Source: Lentinula raphanica
Lineage: Eukaryota; Basidiomycota; Agaricomycetes; Agaricales; Omphalotaceae
Reading direction: 5' to 3'
NCBI GenBank assembly: GCA_027919835.1
Contig: JANVFP010000001.1
Span: 186,001-250,000, forward strand
Length of the DNA: 64,000 nucleotides
This document shows positions 22,677-33,321 of the stretch, one piece after another. The stretch's first letter is position 1. Every line of letters starts with the position of its first letter. The position numbers and the translations under genes were made by a program. Under the pieces are notes generated by a model. The model saw only the letters and a list, made by a program, of their open reading frames with translations. It did no database searches and had not been told where the DNA came from.

Positions 22677-23733
22677 ATGTCATCGACCAGGACTCGAACT
22701 CGGAAGGTTTGTTCTAATATCCTACCTACCCTCATTATAGGCCTCAAAACTTCGATCTGTTACATCCAGGATGATTACGATCGATTACAGGAGGCTCAGA
22801 GACGGGCTGAGAAAAATCATTGCAATGTATGGTTTTCATATCCATCATGTTTCTACTGATATGGAAACGCATTGGGAACAGAGACTTGTGCGCGACAAGA
22901 TTGAACAGTCATTGGGAGTTACGGAATTGAAAGAGGCTTGGAAGTTGCAACCTGTCAGCACTTCGGATCTCGCCTTATTCCTTCAGAACCCTCTTGTCAA
23001 CGGTCCTTCAACCGAACAGGCCATTTTAGACACCTCTGGAGGCACGGCACCTGAGATGCGAGACTCCCTTTGGAACCAAGCGTTAATTCACCAGTTCGCT
23101 GTGGATCTACATGCCATGGCTATGCACTCAGACGATGTCATCTGTAAACAGAAGGACATTGAAGAGTGGAAGAGGATGGCCCAAGATCGAATCTACAGGA
23201 TCCTTGTTGATGTAGAGAATAATCGAGAATCCTCTGGAACCTACCAGGGCTACGAAAGCAAGAAGGAGAAGAGTAAAAGACGGAGAATTTTGCAAAGTGT
23301 AAGTCTTCTATCTCCTCATCTCTGTTAACTGACCATACTTTCACAGAAATTTGAGCGTAGAATCAGCATTGCCACCATTATGGCAGAAACCAGTCAAGAT
23401 CGAGGAGATGCCCAACGAGCGACGTTCTGGTCCGATGTAATCCTATCATTGAACCTTCTGACAGTCGACGGGATGTCAGATGAAGAAGATAGTGTCGACT
23501 CTGGAAATCAGTCCATCCGCATTGTTAAGGACCTTGATTTTCGTCATCCTGATTTTCGGCTGCTTTTCCAGAGGGTGGATCAAACGAGAACTGCCGAGCC
23601 CATGATTTTTGGGAAGGCGGGCCGCAAGCGCACAGGGCGACGATATAGCTCGCAGGTTATCAAACGTGCGGACCCCCATGCTTACCGCGATCCTTCTATC
23701 GACCTCAGTACTTGGATGAGCATAAAGGCTTGA
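22677..23733 (+). CDS. Agaricomycete-specific protein with GMSDEED motif, intact
   Basis: Exons 22677-22706, 22770-22826, 22882-23298 and 23347-23733 give 296 aa with all three introns phase 0. The N-terminus is basic (MSSTRTRTRK) and helical (DDYDRLQEAQRRAEKNH). The middle is all-alpha in appearance. The C-terminal third carries LNLLTVDGMSDEEDSVD, then RHPDFRLLFQRVD and a basic stretch GKAGRKRTGRRYSS. I recall similar acidic 'GMS.DE' motifs in abundant mushroom hypothetical proteins, but no function is known to me. It is head to head with the GRGGYN/YHDNW copy 2. A decayed relative may lie at about 26670-26912 on the other strand. Confidence 0.7.
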
Positions 23734-25232
23734 AACTGATGCAGGGAGAGTATGCTGATATCGGAATCCCTGTTTGAATTCTACTCGATGTATGTCTATA
23801 GTGTGATAATGTATGTACTAGGTTGCATATCCAACCAGTGTTCCACCCACTACTGCGTTCAATGTGTGTTTAAACCGTTCGTCGCCCATTGAATACCAGA
23901 ATAAGGCGATTAGATTAGATTATCTATCGGATCATGGTCCGACCGAATTTAGAGTGACATCCCAACCATTTCATCAATTCGAATGTTCTCATCCAGATCA
24001 CTACCTTGAGGATGTCAGGAAGGTGAGGAAGAGACGGAGTGTGCTCTGAGAAGCTGGTACTAATAGAGCTTGAAGACCGAATGTGCATAAGGAGCTTCAG
24101 GTAAGCCAAGCAATAATCAATTGGGCTGATGGTATATACTGCATCTCGTATCTCATTGCCTCCTCAGATATGGTATGGTGGCTTGGCCCCTTTCCTGTCA
24201 TCCACCCTGTTGGTGATGTTGTTTGCTTGAACGAAAACGCCCAACACTTTAGAGAATCACTGCAGAAGGCCGGTAGAGCACACGGCAAAGTGTCCGAGCG
24301 CAGGCTCACCGTCGACGCTTGAATTTGTCGACGGCCCTACCATCTAGCGCTTTGTGTCAATCTCTGTCAAATGCCTTGTTTAACTTATTTTGGCCCGGCA
24401 AACTACCGCCTCCTGCCATTCTCTGAACGACGGGGGTCAAAGGCAGATCATCGCAAAATCAAACAAGAATCCGATGAGCTGTGAGTTCTCCATGTTCAAC
24501 ATGTCGTAAAAGTTATCTGACTCGTCCGTTTTTCAGAATTGAATCACAAACTCTATTTCACGTGTACACCCAAAAGCTGTCGTGGTCCAGATACATGATA
24601 GTCCAAGAATGTTATGCCTTTTCTCCTCGAGCTGACCCAATCTCCTATATTCGACTCTATGTCTGCTATAACCTCGCTGTCTCTCTCGCTTTCCTCCAGA
24701 ACCAAACCCTCAATTACCATGGACCGACATCTCATCGAGACGGTCACAGGTAATAACCAAGCAGCATTCTGAAATTCTGCGTGGCTTGGAGACACGATCA
24801 TTTCTGTTGATTGTTGCTGTATGTCGTTATCATCTTCATTCTCATTGATCACACTGAGTCTTGATTCGAAACATTGATCATTCAGCATTTCAACACCCTC
24901 CAAGTCAAGCGGCCAGCGTCGAACATTTCATCCTGATCATGCCTGAGAAGTTTACCAACCACGATCATCTCCAACTTCTGAGTTGTTGGAATCATAGATG
25001 ACGAGGAGGCAGAGTCACTAGATAGCAGGCCTACACTGGTGGCGAAGACGGAAACCCTTCAAAAGCGTCCATCATGTATCCTCCTTGTAAGTCATCTTGC
25101 ATCCAGAAACACATAACAGTAACTACATGACCTACCAGTGCGCCGCATGTCCTAAGTCACATGTCTGGCCTTCATTATGAGCGCCTGAGTTTCACAAAGA
25201 ACTCTACTACTACCAGCCACTTCCATCCGATA
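23734..25232. other. Region with decayed coding-like scraps
   Basis: Plus-strand pieces such as HPVGDVVCLNENAQHF (about 24200-24250) and YRLLPFSERRGSKADHRKIK (about 24405-24465) look coding-like. They are separated by stops and shifts and belong to no family I recognise. I do not call a gene. Confidence 0.35.
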
Positions 25233-26100
25233 ATGTGGAAACGACAACGATCTTCTTCACCTCTGCCGTTCTCTTCATCTAACGCGCTACTCGGAGAGAC
25301 CTCCACACCGATGGGTCATGACGCAAAGCGGAGGCGAATACAACCACCCGTTCTTGATGGCCAGATGCGAGGATGGGGTACGTCGCAGGACATCTACGGA
25401 ACCCACCGCGACAAAGAAGATGATGGCGAAGAAGATATTTTTGACGAGGCGGACGCATCCCAGGCCTCAGTCTCTCCGAACGGCGGCGATTCAAACTCAC
25501 CTTATAAATCTGCCAACGATTTTTTGTATGAACTCCATGCCCTACACCGCCATAGGCATCTAATCTCTGCCAATACTACCATACCACGTCTGAGCTCTGG
25601 TTATCTGGGACACGATCCGTTACATCAACATCGACCTCACGAACAGCCTCGATCTCCTTCAACCAGTATATCTTCGTCATTCAACACTCCATATTTCAAG
25701 GAGACCAATATTTTGGCGGTAGACACCAGAGATACAAATCTTGAAAATCAACATGAATCGGCCTCGGTTAGATGCTATTATGAAGAAGGCAATAAGTACC
25801 TCAAGTCCGGGTCCTTGTTTCCGTACAAGTTCTGACGTTTCTCAGATTATTAGGCTCCGTCGTACAATCACGGCGAGAAGAAATGGATTGTAGGTCTGCG
25901 TGAGCTGAGATGGCATACCCCTCGTGTATGTCCTTCAACGAATGCTCGAGGATTATGATTTTGAATGACTTTTTGATCCTTCTAGCAATCCGACTACTCC
26001 AAATACCGATGAGGATTTCTGGCAGGAACTCATTAGCATCTATCCTCATTGTCTGCACCCGATACAACGCTTCGATTACCCATGCAAAGTTCACCAATAG
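25233..26100 (+). CDS. Conserved hypothetical protein, three exons
   Basis: Exons 25233-25810, 25854-25889 and 25986-26100 give 242 aa. The N-terminus (MWKRQRSSSPLPFSS) is basic and Ser-rich and is followed by a nuclear-signal-like KRRRIQPPVLDGQMRGW. The middle is acidic, then His/Pro/Ser-rich. The C-terminus is compact: YYEEGNKYLKS, then TTPNTDEDFWQELIS and YPHCLHPIQRFDYPC. The third exon is joined through a 96-bp intron with a GTAGGT donor and restores a clean frame to the stop. The ATG at 25233 is favoured over an upstream in-frame ATG because the protein pattern starts there. Function is unknown; nuclear location is only suggested by the basic stretch. Confidence 0.65.
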
Positions 26101-26669
26101 TTTGCGTGAGGCACTGATTGTGTAAACCATATCACTAAACGAAATGTAGCTCGATTCTCATCCTTGAATATGTACCAGGTCCTCTAATAAGGCACGATCA
26201 GTTGAATATAGAATGCTTCATGAATCGATTCTTCCAAGAAAACATAAGAGGCTTGTTGTCGGGCATGTTAGACTCATCTATATTGATATAGTTGTACCTT
26301 GAGTATTTCTACAACGCATTCTCAAATCGAATGAACTCTATACTTCGCGAAGACGCTCACCTGGACGATGAATAGAAAGTGGTTAGTCCTATATCTACTC
26401 ATGATTTGTAGTACTACTTAGGCCTACAAACTCGACATGATCACTCCGCCCTGAAATATGTTGGACGAGAGGTAGCAAACGTTACTACGTGCACAGTTCA
26501 AGGATGAAAAGAGATGGCTGGTTCCTGAGCACTACAGCCCAATCAAACAATCGCTACTGGTTGAGCCTGAATTCTTTCTTTGTCCTTGTTGTTCACTAGC
26601 TAGCTAGAACGCAGAGTCTGTAAGTCTTGGCCGCATATATAATTCTGATTTGTGCAGAACATCATGGCC

Positions 26670-26912
26670 TCAGACTCTCCTGGAAGCTCTATCTGCTATC
26701 AGTGAGCACAGAGTGGCGCAGGGAGGCTCCTCAATCTCTCGAGCGTTGCGTGGAAGCGAGTCCCGGGAGTTGTTCACATAGGATTCTGTGTGCCAGTGAG
26801 GGCGACCTGGAAATATGTGTCGATCACACTTGAGACCCTTCACCTTGTAAACATCCGACTCGCACTCATCATCAGTATCAACGGCTTCACCGATTGTCAA
26901 TAGGGACTCAAT
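26670..26912 (-). pseudogene. Possible relic of the GMSDEED family
   Basis: A minus-strand frame reads SLLTIGEAVDTDDECESD followed by VYKVKGLK, which parallels LNLLTVDGMSDEEDSVD in the intact gene at 22677-23733. The rest of the frame shows no clear match and no exon structure is visible. The flanking 26101-26669 shows nothing else. The call is tentative. Confidence 0.3.
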
Positions 26913-27394
26913 ATTTCAATACGGACGTGAACCCCCAGTGAGGGAACTCACGATATCTCTTGGCTAAACTTGAGCAAGCTTCGCAATTCTTGCTATCGCA
27001 AAAACATGTTCTCAGGCTTCTGTACAGGGACCACCGTTGATTCTTGAATATTGATCTCTCGCATGAGCCTCATTGCATATTCTTGCATATTCCTGCAATC
27101 GGTGCAGTCTCCATCTATTAGTTTGAGAGAGTTAGTCCGTGAATTAAGTAAAGAAGCAGCGAGTTCAAAATTGTTCACCCCTGTGACGACGGCTCAGCTG
27201 GCGTTTTCTCTGGATCGGAAGTCCGGAGAAAATATCGATACGATTCTCGACAGCGACATCAAGGCGAAAGGACATTTTGGAAGACTCGGCTGGACAGCAA
27301 ACTGTTTAGCTCTTCGAGGTCCAGTGCCATGGAATAATCTATAATTTCATGTAAACGCGCGTAGTAGCCGAGAAAGATGAATTAGCGCCGACAA
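26913..27394. other. Region with open frames on both strands
   Basis: Plus 27051-27343 (ending LALRGPVPWNNL) and minus 27178-26993 (containing LIDGDCTDCRNMQEYA) are both open and both look coding-like. They cannot both be real over the overlap. Neither starts at a clear ATG or shows a family, so neither is called as a gene. Confidence 0.3.
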
Positions 27395-28452
27395 ATGTCT
27401 TCCTCTACTTTGATCAACGGTTTTACTCTGTTTCCCATATCCTATGCCAGCACCTCTACACACTACATACTTGCCAGAGCTCATGAATCTGGTAAGAAGA
27501 CCACTAGCTCCTGGCCTTCAGGTCGGACCTTGTTTCTCGTGAATGTACCTCCAGATTCCACAGAACGGGACTTCATCTTACTGTTAAAACCTTACGGAAT
27601 CGTTGAAAAAGTCGTCTTTGACTCTGACAGTCTAGTCCAAGATGACGCTGAGGATGAAGCGGATAGTGATGAGGAAGAGGAAGAGGAAGAAGAGCAGGAA
27701 GCAGATGATCACAATGATATGGAGGAAGCTGATGAAAGTCAGCCTCGCAAACGACGAAAAGTCACAACGAAGAAGATCGAACCCCCAAAAGTATTTCCGC
27801 TACCGTCAACATCCTTACGAAAAATGCGAAAGACGGGTCAAACGGCTCATGTCGTCTTCCTCGACACCTCCTCCCTCGATCGATTCTTCTCTGCCTCACA
27901 TACAAAACCTCGTCCATGGCCTACATCTGAGGAACCCTCCGAACTTTCACACTATTTTGCTCTCTACGACTCGCTACGGCCGCCTCTAGATGCCGTTCGC
28001 CAACATGCAAATACAGCTATGGATTTATACGAATTCGAACTAGCCAAGTCGAAACGGGTGTCGAAATACAAAAAGGGTGAGGCGATAGTGGACGAGGATG
28101 GTTTCACCCTGGTGACTAGAGGAGGGGCATATGGGCAGACTGTCGGTGGAGGAGTCGCAGTTGCAACAAAGAAATTTCAGGAGACCGGGGAGGCTAGCGA
28201 ACGGAATAAGAAACGGACCAAAAAAGAGAAGACCTCATTTTACGCTTTTCAGAAAGCTGAGAAACAGCGGAATGGTATGTGCACTTTTGAAGCCCAATTT
28301 TTTTCTAATAACCTTCTTTACCAGCACTCATCCAACTGAAGAAGAACTGGGAACTGGATAAGGCCAAGGTGGAGAAGCTAAAGGCATCTCGAAAATTCAA
28401 ACCATACCGATGCCCTGTATCATTCCTTTCGACGATTTTGCCTTTATGTTGA
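27395..28452 (+). CDS. RRP7: Ribosomal RNA-processing protein 7 (Rrp7)
   Basis: Exons 27395-28274 and 28325-28452 give 335 aa. Rrp7 is a nucleolar component of the small-subunit processome (UTP-C module in yeast) needed for 18S rRNA maturation. The N-terminal half holds the RRM-like fold (RTLFLVNVPPDSTERDF; FVVFLDTSS-like HVVFLDTSSLDRFF), interrupted by a long acidic insertion of Glu and Asp at about residues 86-115. The C-terminal signature is complete: GFTLVTRGGAYGQTVGGG, SFYAFQKAEKQ and KLKASRKFKPY. In the family KFKPY is normally at or near the end. Here 14 further residues (RCPVSFLSTILPLC) precede the stop, so the original stop may have been lost. The single intron is 50 bp. Confidence 0.9.
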
Positions 28453-28924
28453 GGCTTTTGCTGTTATGGTATCAATAGTCACTACCACTTTGCACTCACC
28501 GTTGATATTTAATCCAACAATTAGTAACTGTACTGAAAACAGTTTGATGGAACAAAGAATATACACTAGTTGCTCATAAGATGCTACTGTGACACTAAAT
28601 ACAGCGTATAAATCATAAGTGACATACTACAACTGGTCTACAGCGCACCTATCGTGATAACAAAGAAAGTTTGCCCACGCGGAATTGTAAAAGTTTGGTA
28701 TCGAGTACTACTATTCACTGGCAATAGAGAGAAGAGGGGAAAATGATTACATGAGAGGAAGAAAAGAAAAAGTTGTGTAAGTGTATGTACACTGGGTATT
28801 CTTTTTGGCGCATGTGCTGGTTTCCCTTCGTAAGGAACACCATTGCAGTGAGTACGGTGACAGAGATGTCAGGAAACTCCTGCACAATTCGGATTCCATG
28901 GTATGAACCAAGGAACATAGCACA
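28453..28924. other. Convergent spacer
   Basis: AT-rich 3' flank of RRP7 and of the minus-strand gene ending at 28925. No gene seen. Confidence 0.45.
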
Positions 28925-29479
28925 TCATCCAGGACATTGGATAGTACATCGCTGGAAGATAGTGGTGATAGACGTGGTTGAATATATGAGTGAACCTGGT
29001 GATGGACCTGTGATGGACCAACGTCGTTTCCGGCTTTTGTTCTTAAGCCTGGATTCCCGAGGAGTGGTCGCACTTGTGGGGGGAGATTCAGAGTCTCGTA
29101 TACTCGAGTCCTTTGCATGGTTAAATATACAGTTGTCGAACTTGAAGGATGTGTTTCCGGAGTTTGTGGTCTCGTGAATACTATTTCCACCCACTGCATG
29201 GAATGACCCTCCATTGATGTTGAAGTCTTTCGATTCGTCAAACAACATAGGTAGCGTGTAGCAGCCTGTCTGATGTTGTTTTTCAACCGGGTTGTCATTT
29301 TGTTGAATACCTTCATCAGGATGTACTCCTAGGGCCACCGCGTACGTATGCAACGGAGAACATAGAATAGTCGAAGACTCGATGTTGTTACTAGTATGCG
29401 GCACTTCATTCGCTTTCTTGAAAGACCGAGCTACTCTGCGAGAGCGAGAAATGAACGGGTCGTAAATTGATCTGTCCAT
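28925..29479 (-). CDS. Short protein with NINGG..NVGG-type motif
   Basis: A single open frame from ATG 29479 to the stop at 28925 gives 184 aa. The central part FNINGGSFHAVGGNS resembles the 'F.I.GG.F..VGG' element found near the N-terminus of many Agaricomycete NACHT/STAND-type proteins. No P-loop or NACHT domain follows, so this would be a stand-alone or truncated member. The C-terminal part is basic and Ser-rich and lacks a motif. Splicing near the 3' end could change the C-terminus, because a second open frame overlaps to 28747. Function unknown. Confidence 0.5.
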   Translation of the reverse strand: MDRSIYDPFISRSRRVARSFKKANEVPHTSNNIESSTILCSPLHTYAVALGVHPDEGIQQNDNPVEKQHQTGCYTLPMLFDESKDFNINGGSFHAVGGNSIHETTNSGNTSFKFDNCIFNHAKDSSIRDSESPPTSATTPRESRLKNKSRKRRWSITGPSPGSLIYSTTSITTIFQRCTIQCPG

Positions 29480-29640
29480 AACGTAGCGAAGCACGGTTCA
29501 GCGCCCGAGTGGGGATTAGTGTTTTCATTATTCTCCTGATCACTAGACCCAGAAGGCCACTTCAAAGTTCAAAGACAGCTTACATGTCAGCACTGTGACA
29601 CTAGGAATGAACATACTGGCATACTAATGATGCATCTTAC

Positions 29641-29900
29641 CTTGTTGAAAAACTGTAGATGCCCCATATACGTTTCGGGGACCCATCCGACAACGTTCGC
29701 AGACGAGTCGGGATCCTGTAGCACCGTTTTACTAGCTTGCCACCATCCAGGTCTCGAATCGTAGTCCAACACCCGAAGGATTTCACCTTTGCGGAAGGAA
29801 AGATAGACGGGTCATCGGATTGATGATCTTCCAGGCAGACAGCATCGAATAGACGGTTTCGAAGCCCTGCCTCACTGGGTTGCTCATGCTCCCGACAGAT
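29641..29900 (-). pseudogene. Orphan SH3-domain exon
   Basis: The minus strand reads FRKGEILRVLDYDSRPGWW then VVGWVPETYMGHLQFF, an SH3 domain with the usual ALYDY-like start degraded to DAVCLEDHQSDD. The two parts are in different frames, so one shift lies near 29810. A good GTAAG donor follows the domain at 29640, but no second exon is found. SH3 domains bind proline-rich peptides. Here only a single broken exon remains, just downstream of the SET gene on the same strand. Confidence 0.5.
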
Positions 29901-29947
29901 TACAGGTGTAATTAGTTTTGGCAGCAAACATTTGAACAAGATACTAT

Positions 29948-31303
29948 TCAACACAAGTTTTGAGGCAATCGTATATCCTTGAAAGACTTTCTGGAAAACA
30001 TACTTGCCTGTGGATGATACTTCCTGTTTCGAGGGTTCTCAAGTGTTTGGAGAGTACATATAGCAAGAGGATGATCATCTCCAAGCTCTGCCACTCGATT
30101 CTCGTACGCGAACTTGGCCCAATATTCACAAGACTCCCAGTCAGAATGACCAGCGCAAATGGCGGCAGCATCTACGGCGCGTTCACCTGCATCCGCGAAA
30201 TAGCCATCTTCCTTCATGAGGACAATCGTCCTCACTATAGCCAACAGGGCTTTCCTCCCGCCCATTGCCGTACTAGGTAAAGACTCCCATATCTTCCGGA
30301 TCTCTCGTCTTCGACGATCATTCGTTTCAAAATTCGCATCATCACATGCAGGGCATTGGCAGCAGAATCGGTATCTACTCGAAAGGACTTGTTGTCTTTC
30401 AGAGCGTGGACGTGCATAAACGTCTCGACTTTGCAAGTAGGAAACGCAAATCTCCTCCCCTGAGTCTGCGATATCAGTCAGAGCAACGACTCGCTCTTTC
30501 TTCGATGGTTCATGATAGGTGTACCGGGCGTTCGGAGAGCAAGAATGGTTGAATCTCGAAACTTCAAGCAACATACTTTGACCGAACACATTGGTGTTAT
30601 ATATTCCTTCAAAAACATCGATTTCGGAATGCCAGACGTTCGAGAGTGATAGACAGCGAAAAAGATCTGTCGGGGATAGCTGGTCGAACTTTGCTGCCAG
30701 TGAGCGCGAAGTGATGTAATCTGATTCCGAGTCAATGCGAAAGACGGGGGTTTCTTCCAGTATGAAGTCCCCACGTCGGAGGGGTTTCACTGCGAAAGCA
30801 CTCAGACCTTTGTCCTTTGTCGAGCGAATCTCATAGGCCAGCTTGGGGCCACTGTCCGCGAATTTGAGTTTTTCGGAAAGCAAGTCCGCAAGTTCGTCAA
30901 CGCTATCTGGAACGGGTTCGCTGGTACTGGCCCTGGAATCGTGAGCATGTTTGAGTTTGTATGCTTCAACCAAGGCAATCTCTGGTTCTCCTCCAATAGA
31001 TAGAAAAGCCTCAAGGTCTATATTCAGAAAATTAGCTTGTACTATAGCTTGGTTGAAGAGCGGGATCCTCGAACCATGCAATCCGCGGTCTTCATCATGC
31101 AACTCCCTTCTAGCCTGGCACCTTCTGAAGTAAGCTTTGGCTTTGTGAACAGTCAAATTACACAACTCTAAAGCTTTCGTGGCTTCGCTGGAGGCATCTG
31201 CCCATCTGGTATCCAAAGAGATTGACTTCTTCAATAGATCGAACGTTCAATTTTTCAAGCACTTATGTGTATAGTTCACATCCTTGAACATCGAATCCGA
31301 CAT
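29948..31303 (-). CDS. TPR-SET domain protein (SMYD-like lysine methyltransferase)
   Basis: Exon 1 31303-31280 and exon 2 31228-29948 give 434 aa. Residues ~10-45 resemble one TPR repeat (KAKAYFRRCQARREL). The SET domain spans about 128-280: the start KGLSAFAVKPLRRGDF, the catalytic motif RFNHSC at 233-238, and GEEICVSY. A cysteine cluster CCQCPAC follows. These are the cofactor- and lysine-binding elements of SET methyltransferases, so methylation of a protein lysine is expected; the target is unknown. The family usually has two or more TPRs at the N-terminus, and this protein appears shortened there. The 24-bp first exon is inferred from a phase-0 GT..AG intron of 51 bp and is the weak point. 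Splicing at GTATGT near 29994 could shorten the C-terminus. Confidence 0.75.
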
Positions 31304-32385
31304 ATCTGTTCGATCAAGAGGTCAAATTAGAACCCCGTCAATATACAAGAAAGGAGTGCAACTGCTCCCTCAAACTCGATTTGAATGACATGTTGGAAAG
31401 GTGTTGTGAACGCGTTTGTTTCGCTAACTATCTTGTTCTATGATCGGATTTTTGCAAGTGTACCCAACAAGTGAAGAATTTGAACACGCGGAGGCGGAGA
31501 AGTACAGCACTCGTCGATCTGAAGAATAACAACTACATCGATGATCCTGGGACGTTGGGCTGGATCAACGTGTTACGTGAGCGCCATATCGGATCAGCTA
31601 TTACGTAATCTGTCGAATGCGCGGGACGTCAACGTCTCTTACAGTAGTACCAATTTCCAAGAACCAAGATTTTCGACACGGACGACTCAAGTACTCAAGG
31701 TTTGTCAAATCTTTGTCTCCGTGTATGACCTCAAGATAACCGAAAGATTGGCCAGGCCCCCATGCTCAGGTCAGTCAAACGTGGTTCGAAGGTGATGGAG
31801 CCCGACTACAGAGTCACAGAAAATGAAGATGGTTGACTTCTGGTTGAATCGATTCAACTGCTCTGATGAACCTACTCATGACATGATACATCTGGTAAGA
31901 CGGCAAATGTTTGCGGCCTCGAAGGACAACTGCCGACAAGGTGCGCGTACACATATGCATGATAACACTTTACTAATGCTGTTTTTCAGACGCGTTAAAG
32001 CACCGAGAAACATCGTAAAATACTTCTTGGAGATACACAACCTGATGTCACCCTGCATAAATTCCAAAACTACTCTCATTTGAATATTACTGTTCCTCCC
32101 TGTCAAAACTGTGCCCAAAACCACCGGCTCAACAGTGTTTTCTCCTGCATACAAGTTCAAAAGCCTGTTCATCAATAATGTCGAGCCAAGGTATTCGAGA
32201 TTTTGCTCCTGTGAGGCCCAAGCTCACAGCAATCGGAGAATTCGACAATCTTCGAGGCCGGTCTCTCTCAAGCTTTGTTTTTGACTGCTCTTATTTTATC
32301 ATCAATGGTATCGTTCGAAACTGTTTTGCCTAGCATCGATAAACGAAGATAAAGCTTCGCCAGGACTAGACTACAACCAGTGAAA
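31304..32385. other. Region without a supported gene
   Basis: Plus-strand pieces (for example LVRRQMFAASKDNCRQ at about 31890-31940 and a short frame from 32178) are open but do not join convincingly. Nothing else recognised. Confidence 0.4.
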
Positions 32386-32389
32386 CTTG

Positions 32390-32780
32390 CTCAGGTTCTT
32401 TCTCCGCCCATCCAAGAATCTACCGTCGTTGGTCTGCGGGCGTTCTCAAAAAATCTCATCATCTTCGTCAAACACCCGCTTCAGATTTGATCTTCAAACT
32501 GAACACGTCGACTGCAAAGGTAAGTCCTTTCTTCAATCTTTCCCCACCCATCCAAAATCCAATAGCATTCTCGGCTTACGCCGCACATCCTCTTCTTGAG
32601 GGCCCTCAATATCTTCGTCTGTAACCCGAAATCTGGACTTCAAATTGATCACGTCGACTGTAAAGGTAATTCCTTTCCTCATTCTTTTCCTACCCATCCA
32701 AGGATCCAATAGCATCATTGCTTACGCCCACATCCTCTTTTCGAGTTCCCTCGATATTTTGGTTCCACTCCTTTCAACCC
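32390..32780. repeat. Diverged tandem repeat, unit about 140-146 bp, 2.5-3 copies
   Basis: The phrase CACGTCGACTGYAAAGGTAA recurs about 143 bp apart (near 32506 and 32649). CCCATCCAA recurs at about 32407, 32547 and 32693. Copies differ by scattered substitutions. The array lies immediately upstream of the T5orf172 gene and so sits in its promoter or 5' leader. Confidence 0.7.
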
Positions 32781-32818
32781 AAAACAACTAGCCAATACCG
32801 CCGATTTCCCGGCCGAAG

Positions 32819-33321
32819 ATGGTGAAACGAACTCGTCCCAAGTTACACGCTGTATACGCGTCGCGGATAATACGCCCAACGTCACCCGCGGATGGGCCAG
32901 GCTTCATCTATGCATTTGTCGACGATGGTCACCGATGGAAAATTGGCATGACCATGAATTTTGCTAGACGACAAGCGGAATGGAATAGGAATTGCCCTTG
33001 TGGTACCAGGGTGTGGATGCCTCCAATCGCCGTTGCGAGGAGACGCAGAACGGGTAAAAGTTTTCTCGTTCATTCGCAGTTTTCTAATCCTTCTTCTAGA
33101 ATCGTTAGCACATGTTCTACTGGAGCTGCGATGTACCGATAGGCCTCGAGTTCATTGTCCCCATTGTACGTGGTATAATCTCCAAAATTTTCACTCACAA
33201 ACACTCTGAACTACAAGGTCGCAAGCAACACATCGAAATATTCACTTTTTCTACTCGGAGAGGGTTGGCCGCTTGGAGTACAATTATTTATCCGATGCTA
33301 ATCAAGGCTGCTGGACTGTGA
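32819..33321 (+). CDS. T5orf172 / GIY-YIG-like domain protein (Mug113-like)
   Basis: Exons 32819-33053, 33100-33165 and 33218-33321 give 134 aa. The domain reads GFIYAFVDDGHRWKIGMTMN, then FARRQAEWNRNCPC, SLAHVLLELRCTDRPR, a CPHCRK turn and HIEIFTF. This is the T5orf172 pattern, a GIY-YIG-like fold known from phage T5 and the fission yeast protein Mug113. The GIY-YIG Tyr (IYAF) and the Arg after the second strand (ARRQ) are present, so nuclease activity is possible but not shown. The protein is almost entirely this domain. Mushroom genomes carry many such genes to my knowledge. The start at 32819 is the only ATG before the domain. Confidence 0.75.

Noticed and set aside
22770..22881. Long plus-strand frame starting MITIDYRRLRDG as the start of the 22677 gene
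   Set aside because: The alternative with two introns of 63 and 55 bp keeps phase 0 throughout and gives a better helical N-terminus; the long frame would need a 34-bp intron or a start without context.
32390..32780. CRISPR-like array
   Set aside because: Repeat units are long, diverged and directly adjacent without unique spacers, in a eukaryotic genome; an ordinary tandem repeat.
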